The notes beneath the pieces were generated by a model, which had not been told where the DNA came from, searched no databases, and saw nothing but the letters and a program-made list of their open reading frames with translations. From the NCBI GenBank assembly GCA_002421905.1, contig DISK01000005.1, forward strand, positions 94,434 through 158,433: 64,000 nucleotides of DNA, given 5' to 3'. Below, one piece after another: positions 61,687 through 64,000 of this stretch; position 1 is the stretch's first letter, and each line of letters opens with the position of its first letter. The DNA comes from Micavibrio sp. UBA6212 (lineage in GTDB: Bacteria > Pseudomonadota > Alphaproteobacteria > Micavibrionales > Micavibrionaceae). The translations under genes and the position numbers were made by a program.

Positions 61687-63606
61687 TCAGGCCTTTTCCC
61701 CTTTGTTGTCTTCCGCATTTTTCTCGGCATTTTCTGTGACCTTCTCTTGGACTTCTTCCTGTTCCTTTTTAACCGCTTCAAGAACTTTTTCAGTTTCCTG
61801 TTTGTGGGTCTCGTGGTGTGCCCGCGCAGCGTCAGGAGAGAATAGATAAATCGGTACACCCATCGAGCGCATAATCAACGCTTGCTGAAGAACAGAAAGC
61901 ATGTTCGAGAATGCCCAATAAATAACCAGACCGGATGCAAAATGCGAGAGCATATAGGTCATGATCCATGGCATGTAATTGGCGATATCGCGCTGGATCT
62001 GGTCTTGGGGTGGTGGATTAAAATGTTTCTGGATCAAAAGCATTGCCAACATCACCAGCGACCATGGCCCGATATAAAGAATGCTTGGGACATCATAGGG
62101 CAGTAATCCGAACAGGTTGAAAACAGACACAGGGTCTATGGCTGAAAGATCGTGAATCCATCCAAAGAATGGTGCATGACGCATTTCAACCGCAATGGTA
62201 ATCACTTTATAGACAGCAAAGAAAATTGGAATCTGCAACAACAGCGGGAAACATCCGGCCATTGGATTGACCTTTTCTGTTTCATACAGCTTGACCAGTT
62301 CTTGTTGCATACGCGCCTTATCTGACCCATAGCGTGCCTTGATCTCTGCCATTTTCGGAGAAACCTTACGCAAGGCAGCAAAGGAACGGTATGATTTGCT
62401 GGCTAGGGGATAGACCAAAGCGCGAACCGCGAAAGTCAGGAGGATAATGGCAACGCCAAAATTTCCAACCAGACTGTTGAAGAAAATCAAGGCAATATAA
62501 AGAGGCTTGGTCAGGAAATAAAGGATACCAAAATCAACAGCGAGATCAAAATGTTTGATCTGCAGATTGTCCTGATAATCATTGATCAAGGAAAGTTTTT
62601 TGGCACCAATAAAGATGTGACTGGCGTCCTCAACAGAGTCTTTTGCCGGAACCACAATCTCATCACCCCGCACATCCATTTGGTACAAGGAAAGATCAGG
62701 ATCTTTTTTATTGGGAACCATTTGAAAACGATAGGTATGCATGGACATCTGTTGTGGGATAACAGCCGATAGCCAGTATTTCTCACCAAACCCGATCCAG
62801 CCGTTCAACGCACTGAAGGTCTGGACAGGTTCATCAGATAAATCATCATAGGAAATTTCATGCATATCGTCGCCCACATAGCCGAGAGGCCCTTCATAGC
62901 CGACACTTTGAGTGAAATCCTTGGGGATGCCGCGACGTGCAACCGACAGGTATGGATATAGGCTGACGTCTTTATCTGTTGTGTTGATCACACGTTGGGT
63001 CAGTCCGAACATGAAATGGTCGTCAACAGTATAGGTACGCTCGAACGTCAGGCCTGCGCCATTTGACCATGTCAGGGTGACAGGATTGGCAGGGGACAGA
63101 GGAGCATCATTGCCCTTAACAGACCAGATAGTCTCAGCATTTGGTGTTGGAACAGAAGAATCTTTGGCCAACCAGCCACTTTCTGTGTAATGGGCGCCTT
63201 CCGATCCAGACGGCGACATCAGAATAACGGGATCAGTATTTTCAAGGTCAGTATAGAAATTTTTGAGGACAATATCATCAAGACGTCCGCCTTTTAGGGA
63301 CAACGAGCCTTTGAGCTCCGGAGTATCAATGGTCAGCCGTTTGCTTTCTGTTAAACGCTCCGCACGCGGCAAAATGGCGTCGGCATTTTTCACTGTGGCC
63401 ACTGCAACCGGATTCGCTTCTAGAGTTTGTTTGGCCAGTTGGGCTTCTCTGATAGCGTCCACTCTGGGAGCCAGAACAAAATGGTCAAAGGCAAACCATA
63501 TAACCAGCGAGACCACGACAAAAATCAAAAGATTACGTTTGTCTTTTGGATGCATCCCTTGTTTGGGAGATCCGGGTGGTTGTGGGGGGGTCAGGGGAGA
63601 TGTCAT
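61687..63606 (-). CDS. yidC: Membrane protein insertase YidC
   Basis: A 639-residue insertase. One helix near residues 28-46, a large periplasmic domain to about 365, then four more helices. The conserved YKVITIAVEMRHAPFFGWIHDLS and helix-2 Arg region (FGVAIILLTFAVRALVYPLASKS) are seen. The charged C-terminal tail (EKVLEAVKKEQEEVQEKVTE) may bind ribosomes. The start overlaps the yidD stop by 4 nt. Confidence 0.96.
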   Translation of the reverse strand: MTSPLTPPQPPGSPKQGMHPKDKRNLLIFVVVSLVIWFAFDHFVLAPRVDAIREAQLAKQTLEANPVAVATVKNADAILPRAERLTESKRLTIDTPELKGSLSLKGGRLDDIVLKNFYTDLENTDPVILMSPSGSEGAHYTESGWLAKDSSVPTPNAETIWSVKGNDAPLSPANPVTLTWSNGAGLTFERTYTVDDHFMFGLTQRVINTTDKDVSLYPYLSVARRGIPKDFTQSVGYEGPLGYVGDDMHEISYDDLSDEPVQTFSALNGWIGFGEKYWLSAVIPQQMSMHTYRFQMVPNKKDPDLSLYQMDVRGDEIVVPAKDSVEDASHIFIGAKKLSLINDYQDNLQIKHFDLAVDFGILYFLTKPLYIALIFFNSLVGNFGVAIILLTFAVRALVYPLASKSYRSFAALRKVSPKMAEIKARYGSDKARMQQELVKLYETEKVNPMAGCFPLLLQIPIFFAVYKVITIAVEMRHAPFFGWIHDLSAIDPVSVFNLFGLLPYDVPSILYIGPWSLVMLAMLLIQKHFNPPPQDQIQRDIANYMPWIMTYMLSHFASGLVIYWAFSNMLSVLQQALIMRSMGVPIYLFSPDAARAHHETHKQETEKVLEAVKKEQEEVQEKVTENAEKNAEDNKGEKA

Positions 63607-63959
63607 CTCTCTTTTTGCTCCGTACTGGTGGTTATGTCTTTTTGACGTTTTTGATTAGGATTGGCCTCGTTATAACGGAAAGGACGCAACCACGCAAATC
63701 CTGTATTTGCGGTATCCGGTTCTGGACGCTTTGGGGGGACAGGGTCATTCCACGGCCCACGCCCCCATGGCGCACACCGGACAATTCGCCACAGAGTGAG
63801 AACCAACCCTTTGAAAAATCCATGGGTCAGAAAAGCCTCTTCGGCATAATGGGAACAGGTTGGATGAAACCGGCATTGGTTTCCCATCCAAGGTGATAGA
63901 ATCAAGCGATAGAGTCGGATAAAACCTAAAGCCAGATAGGTCAGAGGGTTACGAAACAT
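63603..63959 (-). CDS. yidD: Membrane protein insertion efficiency factor YidD
   Basis: A 118-residue protein. LGFIRLYRLILSPWMGNQCR and the FHPTCSHYAEEAF motif with its Cys are characteristic. The C-terminal 45 residues are Pro/charged and less conserved. It overlaps both rnpA (11 nt) and yidC. It is the usual rnpA-yidD-yidC arrangement. Confidence 0.93.
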   Translation of the reverse strand: MFRNPLTYLALGFIRLYRLILSPWMGNQCRFHPTCSHYAEEAFLTHGFFKGLVLTLWRIVRCAPWGRGPWNDPVPPKRPEPDTANTGFAWLRPFRYNEANPNQKRQKDITTSTEQKER

Positions 63960-64000
63960 CTTTGAGTAAATCCAGTCGTTTCAAACACCAGACCATATCG
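63949..64000 (-). CDS. rnpA: Ribonuclease P protein component, C-terminus only
   Basis: The last 16 codons read DMVWCLKRLDLLKDVS and end 10 nt inside yidD, fitting the C-terminal helix of RnpA and its usual place before yidD. The main body lies beyond the right edge. Identity rests on position plus a short match. Confidence 0.7.
   Translation of the reverse strand, partial: DMVWCLKRLDLLKDVS

Noticed and set aside
1..64000. CRISPR arrays, insertion sequences, tRNA and rRNA genes
   Set aside because: Reading the gaps showed no spaced repeats, no transposase reading frame with inverted ends, and no cloverleaf with a T-loop GGTTCGAATCC-like signature.

Overview
The window is a gene-dense bacterial chromosome segment of moderate GC, and almost everything in it is vertical, housekeeping-type sequence. 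The gene families point to an alphaproteobacterium: ChvG/ChvI, a NDUFA12-like complex I accessory subunit, a CHCC zinc-finger protein, the NDUFA12-MlaD-DUF2155 trio, DUF1150 next to a small heat-shock protein, a phasin, hemE beside the replication origin, and a GAAC-N7-GAAC LexA site. Many alphaproteobacterial signature genes combined with lower GC than most of the class would fit a Micavibrio/Rhodospirillales-like lineage, but that placement is inference. I saw no tRNA, rRNA, CRISPR array or insertion sequence.

Layout. 1-11.7 kb: a minus-strand run of conserved genes (mnmG start, receiver protein, aroE, ppsR, sugar kinase, yggS, rho, hemJ, pyrF, lapA, ihfB and an unknown gene), interrupted by plus-strand genes that are nearly all unknown. 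11.69-12.17 kb: a gene-free AT-rich block with DnaA boxes, read here as oriC. 12.2-18 kb: hemE-hemH, a 26-residue membrane peptide, a cation efflux pump, glucokinase, a polysaccharide deacetylase and a SAM-hydrolase-like protein. 18-26 kb: a secreted tail-fibre-like protein, hslVU, Smr, unknowns and ahcY. 26-33 kb: rapZ, chvG, chvI, a PRC-barrel protein, coaE-dnaQ and truA-fmt. 33-42 kb: a pilin-like protein, DD-carboxypeptidase, phasin, clpS-clpA, a receiver protein, ridA, NDUFA12-mlaD-DUF2155 and an SOS-type promoter. 42-50 kb: recR, a flavin reductase, ornithine decarboxylase, DUF1150, hsp20 with a likely RNA thermometer, a zinc-finger protein, a second pilin-like protein and ftsK. 50-64 kb: DUF898 plus an M48 protease, pheA, cytochrome c, panD, uvrD, lolA, rmuC, a third pilin-like protein, and the engB-yidC-yidD-rnpA cluster.

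How the genes work together. Haem synthesis is represented by hemE, hemH and hemJ; translation and RNA by mnmG, truA, fmt, rho and rnpA; replication, repair and chromosome handling by oriC, dnaQ, recR, uvrD, rmuC, ihfB and ftsK; proteolysis by hslVU, clpSA and an M48 protease; the envelope by ChvGI, lolA, mlaD, yidC, a DD-carboxypeptidase and a deacetylase. Many neighbours on one strand overlap by 4-29 nt, and several convergent pairs share stop-codon bases, so the genome is compact.

The least explained features are a dispersed family of three pilin-like single-pass membrane proteins, a LexA-type promoter driving a short terminator-bounded transcript, a ROSE-like thermometer before hsp20, near-identical repeats flanking the phasin promoter, and a RapZ whose Walker A lysine is replaced by isoleucine.
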